DNA of 64,000 nt. It comes from UBA6770 sp965660875. GTDB taxonomy: Bacteria > Bacteroidota > Bacteroidia > Flavobacteriales_G > Salibacteraceae. A model generated the notes under the pieces. The model searched no databases, was not told where the DNA came from, and saw only the letters and a program-made list of their open reading frames with translations. Shown here one piece after another: positions 35,077-43,134 of this stretch. Within the stretch, counting starts at the first letter, position 1; each line of letters opens with the position of its first letter. The stretch spans positions 1 through 64,000 of the forward strand of contig CBFIBQ010000012.1 in assembly GCA_965660875.1 (NCBI GenBank), read 5' to 3'. Both the position numbers and the translations under genes were made by a program.

Positions 35077-35163
35077 TTGCAGAGCAATGCTTATCGAGTA
35101 CAATGGAATTCCGTGAATAAATTTCGTAGTGCCGTCTATAGGGTCAATTATCCAATTAAAACG
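35076..35163 (-). pseudogene. 88-base fragment of an IMPase gene
   Basis: These 88 bases align without gaps to 28750-28837 of the intact IMPase gene, with about seven or eight differences. They include the DPIDGTTNF metal-binding motif. The fragment ends in AAAACG, the same six bases that occur in mtaB at 29102-29107. At this point the sequence jumps directly into mtaB, as expected for a deletion between short repeats. Confidence 0.85.
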
Positions 35164-35758
35164 TTTCCGTTTCCATCAATTTTCTCTAGAATAACTTGTT
35201 CAATGGTATTGACCTTTTCTTCCTTAAATGGTTGCTGAACTTTCACATAATTCTCGGTAAAACCTGTCATGAATCCTTCTTCATTGGTCGATTCCCAAAG
35301 CACGGTATGTACAGAGTCAATATGCTCTTCGTAGAATTTTCTTTTTTTCTTTGTCGACAAGATTCAAAGTATTTTGCTGCACTCGTGGCGCTTTTGCATA
35401 GGTACCACTTCGTCGATGCGCATAGCAGTGGTATTGTCTCTTTCGGAGTAAGTAAATACGTGGAGGTAGGAAACGTCCAACTCACCTAAAAAGTGGTACG
35501 TTTTTTGAAATTCTTCGTCTGTCTCGCCTGGGAATCCAACAATTACACGGCGTGTGGGGTTAGTGCGCAGAGCCTTTCGCACAATGTTACTGCAGTATCC
35601 GTTACAGAGCAAGTGTTAATGACATAACAGTCTGCAGGTTCTGAGAAATCTACTGTAGCAAACTCGTCCTGGTTGAAAGACTTTGCATTACTAGAAGTTT
35701 CCGAAAAAATCAACTTACAGCCTAAAATGTAAAACGCTATTTTTCTATTCGGTTGCAT
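35158..35758 (-). pseudogene. Broken second copy of mtaB
   Basis: 35158-35546 aligns without gaps (offset 6056) to 29102-29490, the 3' part of intact mtaB, at roughly nine identical bases in ten by eye. A CGA-to-TGA change at 35364-35366 stops the frame between the radical-SAM and TRAM regions. At 35546 the copy jumps to the 5' part of the gene: about 670 bases are missing, including the CxxxCxxC radical-SAM motif. 35547-35758 encodes the start (MQPNRKIAFYILGCKLIFSE, CYVINTCSVTD) but is clearly more diverged, with an extra 13-17 base deletion and frameshift. The -7 promoter element is also damaged. The copy cannot make a working enzyme. Confidence 0.88.
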
Positions 35759-35806
35759 GTTGTAAAAGTAAGGCTTTGATCGGAGAGAGTTACTCGATAT
35801 TGGATC

Positions 35807-35836
35807 AAAAAAAAGCCTCGAAAGAGGCTTTTTTTT
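35807..35836 (-). terminator. Bidirectional intrinsic terminator after the lipoprotein trio
   Basis: A 13-base stem (AAAAAAAAGCCTC and its complement) with a GAAA loop and T-runs on both strands. It lies 12 bases after the last lipoprotein stop. Confidence 0.9.
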
Positions 35837-35847
35837 AGTGTGTAGTT

Positions 35848-36141
35848 TTAATTCTCTGCTACAGTACAATCTACAGATAGAGTTACTGGCAAACCACCTA
35901 TTTCCGGTGGTATTTGAGTGGTACTTTCGTAACCTTCACACCAGGCGTCTTTTTCACTCTTCTTCATTTCATCCGTATAGCTTACCGGCTCTACTACATT
36001 TGGCTGAGTAAAGGGAATACCAAAGGCGTTTCCGGTAGCCGTTGTGTTGCAGGTGCAAGTGTAGCTTTTTTTACAAGAATTGAATCCTGCAATTATGGTG
36101 CACAATAGCACCAATTGCAAGCTTTTTTGGAACATCTTCAT
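35848..36141 (-). CDS. Small CxC lipoprotein, paralog 1 of a tandem trio
   Basis: A 97-residue protein. A signal sequence ends in FNSC (lipidated Cys23), followed by KKSYTCTCNTT, with a Cys-x-Cys pair at 29/31. Later comes a helix-like segment (DEMKKSEKDAWCEGYES) with one Cys, then a final Cys near the C-terminus (SVDCTVAEN). The two paralogs upstream share this Cys arrangement: C(lipid), CxC, WC, C. The mature protein is about 75 residues, so four cysteines could form two disulphides or a metal site. No known family is recognised. It starts directly after the stop of paralog 2, so the three are one operon. Confidence 0.8.
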   Translation of the reverse strand: MKMFQKSLQLVLLCTIIAGFNSCKKSYTCTCNTTATGNAFGIPFTQPNVVEPVSYTDEMKKSEKDAWCEGYESTTQIPPEIGGLPVTLSVDCTVAEN

Positions 36142-36426
36142 TTAGCTTTCAGTTGCTGCGCAACTAACCGTTCTAGTAGCTGTACTAGGGTTCCCTAATA
36201 AGTCCGTACTTGGCACTTGAGTGGTGCTTTCGTAACCATCACACCATTCCGTTTTTTCACTTTCTTTTATTTTTTCTGTGTATACAACCGGAGTAGAGCC
36301 ATCAGGAAGTGGTAAGCCAAATATTGGATCAGCAACTGTGGCAGTACACGTGCATGTGTATTCTTTTTTACAAGAGCTTAGACCTAAAACTACAAGGCAA
36401 CCAAGTGCGAGAGAGATTTTTTTCAT
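36142..36426 (-). CDS. Small CxC lipoprotein, paralog 2 of a tandem trio
   Basis: A 94-residue protein with a lipobox GLSSC (Cys19) and KKEYTCTCTAT (Cys25/27). The segment KIKESEKTEWCDGYESTTQV and a last Cys (TVSCAATES) match paralog 1 closely, while the middle loops differ (GLPLPDGSTPVVYT). The pattern of conserved cysteines and a conserved Lys-Ser-Glu...Trp-Cys helix, with variable loops, suggests duplication followed by divergence of an exposed surface. Function unknown. Confidence 0.8.
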   Translation of the reverse strand: MKKISLALGCLVVLGLSSCKKEYTCTCTATVADPIFGLPLPDGSTPVVYTEKIKESEKTEWCDGYESTTQVPSTDLLGNPSTATRTVSCAATES

Positions 36427-36457
36427 TTTATTGTTTTTATATAATTAATATTTGTTC

Positions 36458-36739
36458 TTAAACCGTGCATTCTGTTTTTTCCGAAACTAGAAAGTTGAAC
36501 CCGTCTTGAAAGCCATCATAAGTTGTTGAATCCTCGTAACTGTTGCACCATTCCACACGTTCGCTATCCTTTAATTTCTTTTCATATGAATTTACAGAAG
36601 ATGTTGGGGTGTAGAGCGGGAATTCTTGTCCATCTGCCGTTGCTGAAGTTGAAGTTGTACAGGTGCAGGTTTGATCTTTGGCACAAGATATAAAAAGACA
36701 GAAAAATAAAGAGGTTGTAAATAAACTGTAGGTTCTCAT
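36458..36739 (-). CDS. Small CxC lipoprotein, paralog 3 of a tandem trio
   Basis: A 93-residue protein, the first gene of the trio, with its own -7 element upstream. Lipobox LFISC (Cys19), AKDQTCTCTTS (Cys25/27), KLKDSERVEWCNSYEDSTTY, and a terminal Cys (EKTECTV). It is the most divergent of the three intact copies, differing by short insertions in the region before WC. The 3-base gap typical of Bacteroidota operons is not seen here; 31 bases separate it from paralog 2. Confidence 0.8.
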   Translation of the reverse strand: MRTYSLFTTSLFFCLFISCAKDQTCTCTTSTSATADGQEFPLYTPTSSVNSYEKKLKDSERVEWCNSYEDSTTYDGFQDGFNFLVSEKTECTV

Positions 36740-36762
36740 GTTGAGTTTTTCAATTTTCCAAA

Positions 36763-36770
36763 CAAATGTA
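36763..36770 (-). promoter_or_regulatory. Promoter -7 element (TACATTTG) of the lipoprotein trio
   Basis: A perfect TAnnTTTG on the minus strand, 23 bases before the ATG of paralog 3. It lies in the 48-base gap after aroA, so the trio can be expressed independently of aroA. Confidence 0.5.
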
Positions 36771-36787
36771 ACACTTAAAGGTAATAG

Positions 36788-38008
36788 TTAACTTGAAACT
36801 GCTCCCTCCAATTCTGAGAAAAATGTCGGAAATGATTTGTTCACTACTTCTGCATCTTCAATAATTATTGGTCCTAAAAATGAAATGGGTGCAAACGCCA
36901 TAGCCATGCGGTGGTCTTTGTATGTATTAATACGAACGGGATTTGTAAAGGCTTGCATCTTTCCAGAAATTAATAGTGTGTTTTTGACCGCAGTTACGCT
37001 GATTCCAAATTTTTCTAGTTCCGATTTTATTGCTGCAATGCGATCCGTTTCTTTTAATTTTAAGGAGGCAAGTCCAGTGGCTTGTAAATCAATACCTAAG
37101 CAAGCACACAGAACAGAAACGGTTTGCGCAAGGTCGGGTTGCTGACTGAAGTCAATGCTTAAGGATTTGGGCGGTTTGTAATTTGCTATACGTCTCAATA
37201 CAAGTCCATCTACAGTATAAAGGGTACAAACACCAAAGTAGGTCTGTGCCCATTCTGAGATAATACAATCTCCCTGCAAAGAGCCTTTGCTTAGCCCTTT
37301 TAGTAATAACTCAGTCCCGCCACTTATCGCAAACATGGAGTAGAAGTAACTAGCAGCGGACCAATCCGGTTCCACACTTACTTTTTGCGGACTAAATTTA
37401 GTAGAAGGAATATGAATACGGTTGTCTTTATTAGTGGACTTACAGCCCAATAATTTAAGTAAGCCCAGAGTCATATCTAGATAAGGTCGCGAGTTGATAT
37501 TCCCTTCAAGATGAATGGTAAGTCCATTTTTGAGTTTAGGAGCAATGAGCATCAACGCCGAAACGTACTGACTGCTCACTGTAGCGTTAATATTTAACTC
37601 ATTGGTTAGTGGTGTTGATTTTGCTTTAATAGTCAATGGAGGAAAGCCTTCTTTTCTCTGATAACTAATTGATGCTCCGAGATTATTTAGAGCATCCACC
37701 AAAATTTTTATCGGCCTTTCTTGCATGCGTTTGCTGCCAGTAAGGAATATGTCTTTTGCACTGAAAGCAAAATACGCTGTGAGAAAACGCATAGCCGTGC
37801 CGGCATCTTCAATGTCAATTGAAGATTTATATGTGTTTAGTGCTTGTGAAAGAATTTTAGAATCGTTTGCCTCGGAGACTTCTTCTATACTGATATCATT
37901 ATTGCTTATGGCAGAAAGAATGAGCAAGCGATTGCATAAACTTTTAGAAAGTGGCAGATTGACCGATCCTGAGATTGTGCTTTGAGAAAAATCCAAACTT
38001 CTGTTCAT
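36788..38008 (-). CDS. aroA: 3-phosphoshikimate 1-carboxyvinyltransferase (EPSP synthase)
   Basis: Joins phosphoenolpyruvate to shikimate 3-phosphate in aromatic amino-acid synthesis. The length of 406 residues is slightly short of the usual 420-440. Motifs: VNLPLSKSLCNRLLILSA, EDAGTAMRFLTAYF (phosphoenolpyruvate loop), GSKRMQERPI, SSQYVSALMLIAPK, VEPDWSAASYFYSM, LKETDRIAAIKSELEKFG and YKDHRMAMAFAP. In the phosphoenolpyruvate loop the Pro found in E. coli (AMRPL) is Phe here, a substitution I also associate with other Bacteroidota. The start overlaps the stop of the TPR gene by four bases (ATGA), so both are on one transcript. Confidence 0.95.
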   Translation of the reverse strand: MNRSLDFSQSTISGSVNLPLSKSLCNRLLILSAISNNDISIEEVSEANDSKILSQALNTYKSSIDIEDAGTAMRFLTAYFAFSAKDIFLTGSKRMQERPIKILVDALNNLGASISYQRKEGFPPLTIKAKSTPLTNELNINATVSSQYVSALMLIAPKLKNGLTIHLEGNINSRPYLDMTLGLLKLLGCKSTNKDNRIHIPSTKFSPQKVSVEPDWSAASYFYSMFAISGGTELLLKGLSKGSLQGDCIISEWAQTYFGVCTLYTVDGLVLRRIANYKPPKSLSIDFSQQPDLAQTVSVLCACLGIDLQATGLASLKLKETDRIAAIKSELEKFGISVTAVKNTLLISGKMQAFTNPVRINTYKDHRMAMAFAPISFLGPIIIEDAEVVNKSFPTFFSELEGAVSS

Positions 38009-39966
38009 TCTTGGCAGTATTTTTTGATAATCTGATAGGCTTCAACTAGTCCAAGTTCCCCAGCTTTACTTAAATCGTTACACGCTTTTTTTGGATTTTC
38101 TAGAAAAAGGTAGCTCAGTCCTCGATTCAAATAGGCTTCTTTAAATTCGTTATTGATTTTTATGGCTTTGGTATAGGCGTCTACCGAAGCATCAAATTCC
38201 TTTTGTTCTGCCAAAACAATTGCCTTGTTGAACCAAGCGTAATAGAATTCGGGCTCCAATTCAATGGATCGCTCATACAATAATTCAATTTCTTTAAGAC
38301 GAATATTTACCGTTTCCATGCTTTTTAGTCCTGTGGATTGATATTCTTCGCCTACGTCAATAAAGGCGCCATTTCCTGTCTCAAGTTTTAGCAACAGCTC
38401 CAATAAATCGAGCATAGTATTGGCTTTATTAAAATAACCCAATGCCGATTTTGGGTACTGGGCAATTAAGCTGTCGTAGGTAGCAATTGCTTGGTTAAAA
38501 TCAAATTCAGCTTTGTAGTTGGTTGCTTTCCACAAATAATAACGCTCGTCCTTAGTTCCGCTGCTTGATTTTAGATACTCATTCAAGGCCTCTTTTTGGC
38601 TTTGTATGTTGGGCGTAGGTTCATTCAATAAATAATTGCTGGCATAAAAGTAAGGGGTGTTTTTGTAGGTTTCGTTAAAGTCATTAATGAGTTCCGTGTT
38701 GTAGTATAGATGCTTTTTATCAATCTGTTTGTAAAAAGTGTTTTTTAAGTCAAAAAATGGAATAGCCAGTACGATCAGTTTTTGTTCTTCAGCGTCAAAA
38801 TTCGGGTTATAAAAATTGGCATCCATTTTTGTAAATCGCTTTAAAACAGCCTCTTCTTCAAGGTTGAATTCTTTTTCTCTGTTTTTACCTCGAATGCTAT
38901 TTCCTTTTACAAAGTCCAATTGTGCACCCGATTCATTTCCTAGTTTACGACGCACAAAAGCACGATTAAACCATGCGTCCTCCATATCGGGATACAATTC
39001 GATGACCGCTGTATATTCCTCTTCGGCTAATTTGTATTTGTCCATTTTATGAAAAGTAAGGGCTAGGTTATAATGGGCCAGAATGTTTTCGGGGTTTATG
39101 TCTACAACTCGAGAAAAATCGTAGGCTGCATTGTCGTATTTGTCCAACAATACGCGTACGTTTCCTCGATTATAGAAAGCCAAAGCATTACTTGGGTTTA
39201 GGTCAATTACTCGGGAGTAACTGGCTTCTGCTTGCGCGTACTCCAGTTGGTCTGCTAAAATGTTTCCCTTTATAAAATGGCCCAATGAAGAGGTTGAATC
39301 TATGCGAATGGCCGAATCGCAATTGGCTAATGCTAATTGGGGCTGCAGCAGTGCACTGTTAGAAACCGCCATGCGTAACCACGGCTCTGGGTTGTTTGGG
39401 GCTATTTTTAAAGCTTCTTTGAAATCTGTAACCGCCTCTTCGTATTCTTCCAGATGATTTAAAATGATTCCTTTTAAAATGTATCCAGATTCTAGATAGG
39501 GGTTGATAGAAATTGCTTTTTCGGCTGATTTTAAAGCATCCTCAAACTCCTCTATTTGAACTTCACTGCTTGCTTTTTGAATGAATAAAAAGTAGTTTAG
39601 GGGGTCAATCTTTAGTGCCAATTTATAATCTTCAATTGCACCGAAGTGGTCGCCGTATTTTGAACGTGCAATGCCTCTATTTTGGAAGGATGCTGCACTT
39701 AAAGGGTTAATTCTAATGCATTGGGTATAATCCTCGGTGGCGCCTTTGTAATCGTTTAATCGATACTTTGCAGAGGCTCTTAAAAAATAAGCATCTAGAA
39801 GGTAGGGCTTTGCTTTAATTGCAAAGTTAAGCCGCTGAATGGCCATTGTGTAACTTTGAGTTTTAAGGTCTTCGCGAGCCAGAGCTATATATTTTTCCGC
39901 GTTTAGTTGCGCCACTATTGCATTAGTGGTAAAAATTATTGACGCTAGAATTAAAAGCCTTTTCAT
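38005..39966 (-). CDS. Exported protein made almost entirely of tetratricopeptide repeats
   Basis: A 653-residue protein with a short signal sequence (LLILASIIFTTNAIVAQ). From residue 25 to 360 about ten consecutive 34-residue TPR units are visible, e.g. AKYRLNDYKGATEDYTQCIR, NRGIARSKYGDHFGAIEDYK and NRGNVRVLLDKYDNAAYDFS. A linker of about 100 residues without repeats follows, then four or five more units (about 450-650). TPR arrays are scaffolds for protein-protein contacts; in this phylum such exported arrays often accompany envelope assembly, but no partner is shown here. It overlaps aroA by four bases. Confidence 0.88.
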   Translation of the reverse strand: MKRLLILASIIFTTNAIVAQLNAEKYIALAREDLKTQSYTMAIQRLNFAIKAKPYLLDAYFLRASAKYRLNDYKGATEDYTQCIRINPLSAASFQNRGIARSKYGDHFGAIEDYKLALKIDPLNYFLFIQKASSEVQIEEFEDALKSAEKAISINPYLESGYILKGIILNHLEEYEEAVTDFKEALKIAPNNPEPWLRMAVSNSALLQPQLALANCDSAIRIDSTSSLGHFIKGNILADQLEYAQAEASYSRVIDLNPSNALAFYNRGNVRVLLDKYDNAAYDFSRVVDINPENILAHYNLALTFHKMDKYKLAEEEYTAVIELYPDMEDAWFNRAFVRRKLGNESGAQLDFVKGNSIRGKNREKEFNLEEEAVLKRFTKMDANFYNPNFDAEEQKLIVLAIPFFDLKNTFYKQIDKKHLYYNTELINDFNETYKNTPYFYASNYLLNEPTPNIQSQKEALNEYLKSSSGTKDERYYLWKATNYKAEFDFNQAIATYDSLIAQYPKSALGYFNKANTMLDLLELLLKLETGNGAFIDVGEEYQSTGLKSMETVNIRLKEIELLYERSIELEPEFYYAWFNKAIVLAEQKEFDASVDAYTKAIKINNEFKEAYLNRGLSYLFLENPKKACNDLSKAGELGLVEAYQIIKKYCQE

Positions 39967-40080
39967 GGGTCAAATTTAATTTAATGGAAAAGCAGAGCGG
40001 CTTCCGACATAAATAAACTAAACAATATCCTTTTTATATTATGGGATAAATTCTACATTCGCTGAATTATTTATGATATT

Positions 40081-40584
40081 ATGAAAAAGTCAACAGTTGC
40101 AGTCTACAAGTCAAACGAAACGGCCATAAAGGCTGTGAAACACCTCATAAAGCATGGTATTGCGGAAGAGGAATTGTCTATAGTAGGTAAAGGTGATTTG
40201 ATTGAAGATCACATCCATTTTGTTCCAGTAAAAAAGTATAAAATAGCGCCAATAATTATTGGTTTAGGTGTTGGCGGTTTGTTGGGTGGTTTGTCTGGCG
40301 CGGGCATGTTGCAGCTTCCTTTGTTTGAACAGTTTTCTGATGCTGGTTTTTTTATCGGTTTATTGGCTGGTATAGGTATAGGTGCGGCAATAGGTGCATT
40401 AATAACCGTGATTGCTTCGATAGTGGTTAAAAAAGATGAAATTGTTGTCCTTCAAAAGCACATTGATAATGGCAGCTATGCGGTTGTGGTGAAAGGTTCG
40501 GATGCAGATATTGCTAAGTCTAAAGAATTATTACATCAATCAAAACACGGTCACCATCACTTGGTCCAATTGCATGGTAAATAG
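40081..40584 (+). CDS. Small membrane protein with a general-stress-protein-17M-like domain
   Basis: A 167-residue protein. The N-terminal 45 residues (TVAVYKSNETAIKAVKHLIK, GIAEEELSIVGKGD) resemble the general stress protein 17M-like domain, which recognises or senses stress in other bacteria. A glycine-rich double membrane hairpin follows (IIIGLGVGGLLGGLSGAG, FFIGLLAGIGIGAAIGALIT), then a second copy-like strand (DNGSYAVVVKGSDADIAKSK). The C-terminus is His-rich (HGHHHLVQLHGK). A clear terminator follows. The gene is transcribed alone. Confidence 0.75.
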   Translation: MKKSTVAVYKSNETAIKAVKHLIKHGIAEEELSIVGKGDLIEDHIHFVPVKKYKIAPIIIGLGVGGLLGGLSGAGMLQLPLFEQFSDAGFFIGLLAGIGIGAAIGALITVIASIVVKKDEIVVLQKHIDNGSYAVVVKGSDADIAKSKELLHQSKHGHHHLVQLHGK

Positions 40585-40605
40585 CTGTGATTTAAATAAA
40601 ATATT

Positions 40606-40629
40606 AAAAAGCCTCTTTTGAGGCTTTTT
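40606..40629 (+). terminator. Intrinsic terminator after the stress-protein-like gene
   Basis: A 10-base stem (AAAAAGCCTC and its complement) with a TTTT loop and a downstream T-run, 22 bases after the stop codon at 40584. Confidence 0.9.
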
Positions 40630-40685
40630 TTGTGCCTAATGTTACCGTTTAATAATCAGAACTGTTTCAAATTTGTCTATTAGTT

Positions 40686-41696
40686 ATGGAACAATATTTT
40701 CAAATATTTATAAACGGTTACAAAGGTTACGCAAACTACCTTTGGGGGGAGATTTCAAATCCCAGTTTACACAATTACTTCTATTGGTTGTTGGCCATAT
40801 CATTGTTCTTTTTGGCACTCGAATGGTTAAAACCTTGGCGAGAAAATCAGTCTAAATTTCGTAAGGATTTTTGGCTAGATGCCTTTTACATGTTGTTTAA
40901 TTTTTTCTTGTTTTCACTCATTATTTACAATGGCCTCTCTGATGTGGTGGTTGAGTTTGTCAATAGTACCAGTAATGCATTGTTTGGGTTCCGATTACAA
41001 ACCATTAACCCGATGCAAAACTTCCCGTATTGGAGTATTTTATTAATCGGATTTTTAGTGCGTGATTTTGTTCAATGGTGGACCCACCGAATGCTGCACC
41101 GTGTTCCGTTTTTGTGGGAGTTTCATAAAGTACATCACAGTGTGAGAGAAATGGGCTTTGCTGCCCACTTGAGGTATCATTGGATGGAGACCATTGTTTA
41201 CAGAACAATGGAGTATTTACCCCTTGCCTTATTGGGGATTGGCTTACATGACTTTTTTATTATTCACTTGTTTACGCTAGCCATTGGTCATTACAATCAT
41301 TCTAACTTTTCAACGAAAGGAATTTATACAGCCGGTGTATTGGGGTTATTAGTGAGCTTGTTTATCATTGATCAAGCAGAAATGGAATGGTTAAATGCTA
41401 TTGCATGGATTGTAGGCATGCCAATAGTTTTTGGGTTGGTGCTGGGTCCGTGGATGAAGTACATTTTTAATAGCCCTGAAATGCATATTTGGCACCATGC
41501 GTACAACATACCGAATAAGTATCGATATGGAATTAATTTCGGTATTTCATTAGCGCTTTGGGACTACATTTTCGGAACCGCATCGATACCTCACGATGGT
41601 AAAGATATTGAGTTGGGATTTGAGGGAGTAGAGGACTTTCCGGAAGGTTTTGCAGGGCAAGTAACTCACGGGCTTAAGCCGAAATCAACTACTTAG
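40686..41696 (+). CDS. Fatty acid hydroxylase/sterol desaturase superfamily membrane protein
   Basis: A 336-residue di-iron enzyme with four or more hydrophobic segments. The histidine boxes that hold the iron pair are present: THRMLHR, HKVHHS, and MHIWHH near residue 270, with further His in HNHSNF. In other bacteria members modify lipids such as ornithine lipids, hopanoids or carotenoids; the substrate here is unknown. A terminator precedes the gene, so it starts its own transcript. The final codons overlap the convergent gene at 41693 by four bases. Confidence 0.88.
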   Translation: MEQYFQIFINGYKGYANYLWGEISNPSLHNYFYWLLAISLFFLALEWLKPWRENQSKFRKDFWLDAFYMLFNFFLFSLIIYNGLSDVVVEFVNSTSNALFGFRLQTINPMQNFPYWSILLIGFLVRDFVQWWTHRMLHRVPFLWEFHKVHHSVREMGFAAHLRYHWMETIVYRTMEYLPLALLGIGLHDFFIIHLFTLAIGHYNHSNFSTKGIYTAGVLGLLVSLFIIDQAEMEWLNAIAWIVGMPIVFGLVLGPWMKYIFNSPEMHIWHHAYNIPNKYRYGINFGISLALWDYIFGTASIPHDGKDIELGFEGVEDFPEGFAGQVTHGLKPKSTT

Positions 41697-42334
41697 GTTA
41701 TATTAAACTTTGTGCGGTAATAGTTACCGACGATTATCAAGTAAATGCTTCCAATTACAGTTGGTAGTAACCAATTTAGAACTACAAAAGGGGTAAAGTT
41801 TTGAATGGCACTAAAAGCAGTTAGAGCTGCGATAAATGAAATGGTGAATCGGTTATAATGCTCGAAGAACCAGTACATGTTGTGTTTTGCAAGTTTATGC
41901 TTGTTCACACCAAAGAAAATGGTGCGCACATCTTTAAATGAGTTAATTCCAAAGAGCAAACCAAAAACTAAAAAGATAATAGCAAAAGAGGTGTTTCCTT
42001 TAAAATAGAACCAAATGGAGAAGAACAGTATGGTCAATGAACAAGCAAAACCAATTGCCGTTAAAGCTTTATCAAATAAGGTATTTGGTTGACCTTTTTC
42101 CATGGCAAAACGTAACCCTGACGTGGCGTAATAGAATCCGAATAGACCTAAAAATGTTATCATAACTCCACCAATGCTGGCGCCTGTGATTACCAATATT
42201 ATCCAGGTAATAAAATAGATTTTTCCAATAGTACGATGCGGTTTGTTTCCTTTTGGAAGCAGGTATTGTAGTAGTCCGGTTATAAAAATCACATAACCCG
42301 AAACGGCATGTACAAAAGTAATTTCATTCATCAT
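41693..42334 (-). CDS. Polytopic membrane protein, DUF2306-like
   Basis: A 213-residue protein with six hydrophobic segments. The N-terminal VHAVSGYVIFITGLLQYLLP followed by KPHRTIGKIYFITW matches the pattern of small DUF2306-like membrane proteins, where conserved His residues (residue 9 and the HR of PHRTIG) may hold a cofactor. The start could be either of two adjacent Met. It lies six bases downstream of the J-domain gene on the same strand. Confidence 0.6.
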   Translation of the reverse strand: MMNEITFVHAVSGYVIFITGLLQYLLPKGNKPHRTIGKIYFITWIILVITGASIGGVMITFLGLFGFYYATSGLRFAMEKGQPNTLFDKALTAIGFACSLTILFFSIWFYFKGNTSFAIIFLVFGLLFGINSFKDVRTIFFGVNKHKLAKHNMYWFFEHYNRFTISFIAALTAFSAIQNFTPFVVLNWLLPTVIGSIYLIIVGNYYRTKFNIT

Positions 42335-42340
42335 TCGTAA

Positions 42341-42904
42341 TTATTGATCAGAAAAGGCATGTTTATAGTCTTTTTTCCAACCTTTAAAAAATAGACTTAT
42401 TTTATACCAAAGATAAATCACGGTGGTTCCCAAAATCCAAAATACAGGATTAAGAAACGAAGTTTGAAATGATATTAATAGAATCAGTAAACTGATTAAA
42501 GAAAATACGGAATATAGGAATACTTTAAAGCCATAAAATACCAGCTTTAATTTCCAATAATCTTTAGGGTCGGTAAAAGCGTCATTTTCTTTTTTAAAGG
42601 AGCTATAATTCATTTTTGAATAACGCTTAGCCCGATACTTTGGGTCTCGTTTTCTCCGTTGTTTTCGTTTGGCTTTAGCTTTATAGGTCTTTTTAGTGTA
42701 GACATATTTTGCGTATTTCGGTCGCTTAATGTATTCAGTAAGACGCTCATAAGCTTTAGTAACCTCAATAAATTTCTCTCTATCGCTTGATGGAAGGTTC
42801 AAATCTGGATGGTAGATTTTGGCGAGTTTTCTGTACGCCCTTTTTACTTCCTCTAGCCCAGTACCTGGAGAAAGGTTCAGTATTCGATAATATCTAGCAT
42901 ACAA
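42341..42904 (-). CDS. J-domain (DnaJ-like) membrane protein, TTG start
   Basis: A 187-residue protein. Residues 3-57 form a J-domain (YARYYRILNLSPGTGLEEV, KRAYRKLAKIYHPDLNLP) with the HPD tripeptide that stimulates DnaK. A very basic stretch follows (YTKKTYKAKAKRKQRRKRDP), then two membrane segments near residues 125-170. It lacks the zinc-finger and substrate domains of DnaJ, so it is a co-chaperone that acts at the membrane. The only start in frame is TTG at 42904, because a TAA lies two codons upstream. Confidence 0.85.
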   Translation of the reverse strand: MYARYYRILNLSPGTGLEEVKRAYRKLAKIYHPDLNLPSSDREKFIEVTKAYERLTEYIKRPKYAKYVYTKKTYKAKAKRKQRRKRDPKYRAKRYSKMNYSSFKKENDAFTDPKDYWKLKLVFYGFKVFLYSVFSLISLLILLISFQTSFLNPVFWILGTTVIYLWYKISLFFKGWKKDYKHAFSDQ

Positions 42905-42919
42905 ACCTTATGGAGCCGA

Positions 42920-43015
42920 TTATTGGTCTTTTTTCTTTTTCTTGTAAAGTAATAGGACTGCAAAGGTTGGAATCATGCAGCTAAGAATTACAATAATGTA
43001 TGTTGTGGTATCCAT
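42920..43015 (-). CDS. Possible 31-residue single-span membrane peptide
   Basis: ATG at 43015 reads MDTTTYIIVILSCMIPTFAV, LLLY, then KKKKKDQ and a TAA stop. A single hydrophobic span with a basic cytoplasmic tail is typical of real small membrane peptides and unlikely to arise by chance in AT-rich spacer DNA. It ends 15 bases before the J-domain start, so the two would form one transcript. No homolog is known to me. Confidence 0.4.
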   Translation of the reverse strand: MDTTTYIIVILSCMIPTFAVLLLYKKKKKDQ

Positions 43016-43134
43016 AATTCAGAAATTAGATTCATCGAAAATAAGGACAAAATCTGAACATTTAAATTTTGGCTGGAATTATTAAACCTGTGTTTTTTTT
43101 TGATTATGGACGTGTATCATTATTATGATAGAAT

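Noticed and set aside
35148..35869. Three short minus-strand frames that look like separate small proteins
   Set aside because: They are pieces of one broken mtaB copy, separated by a CGA-to-TGA stop, a large deletion and a frameshift.
36788..38008. EPSP synthase loop AMRFL instead of AMRPL as a sign of acquired herbicide tolerance
   Set aside because: Phe at this place appears to be usual in the phylum, so it more likely reflects ancestry than selection; no evidence either way in this sequence.
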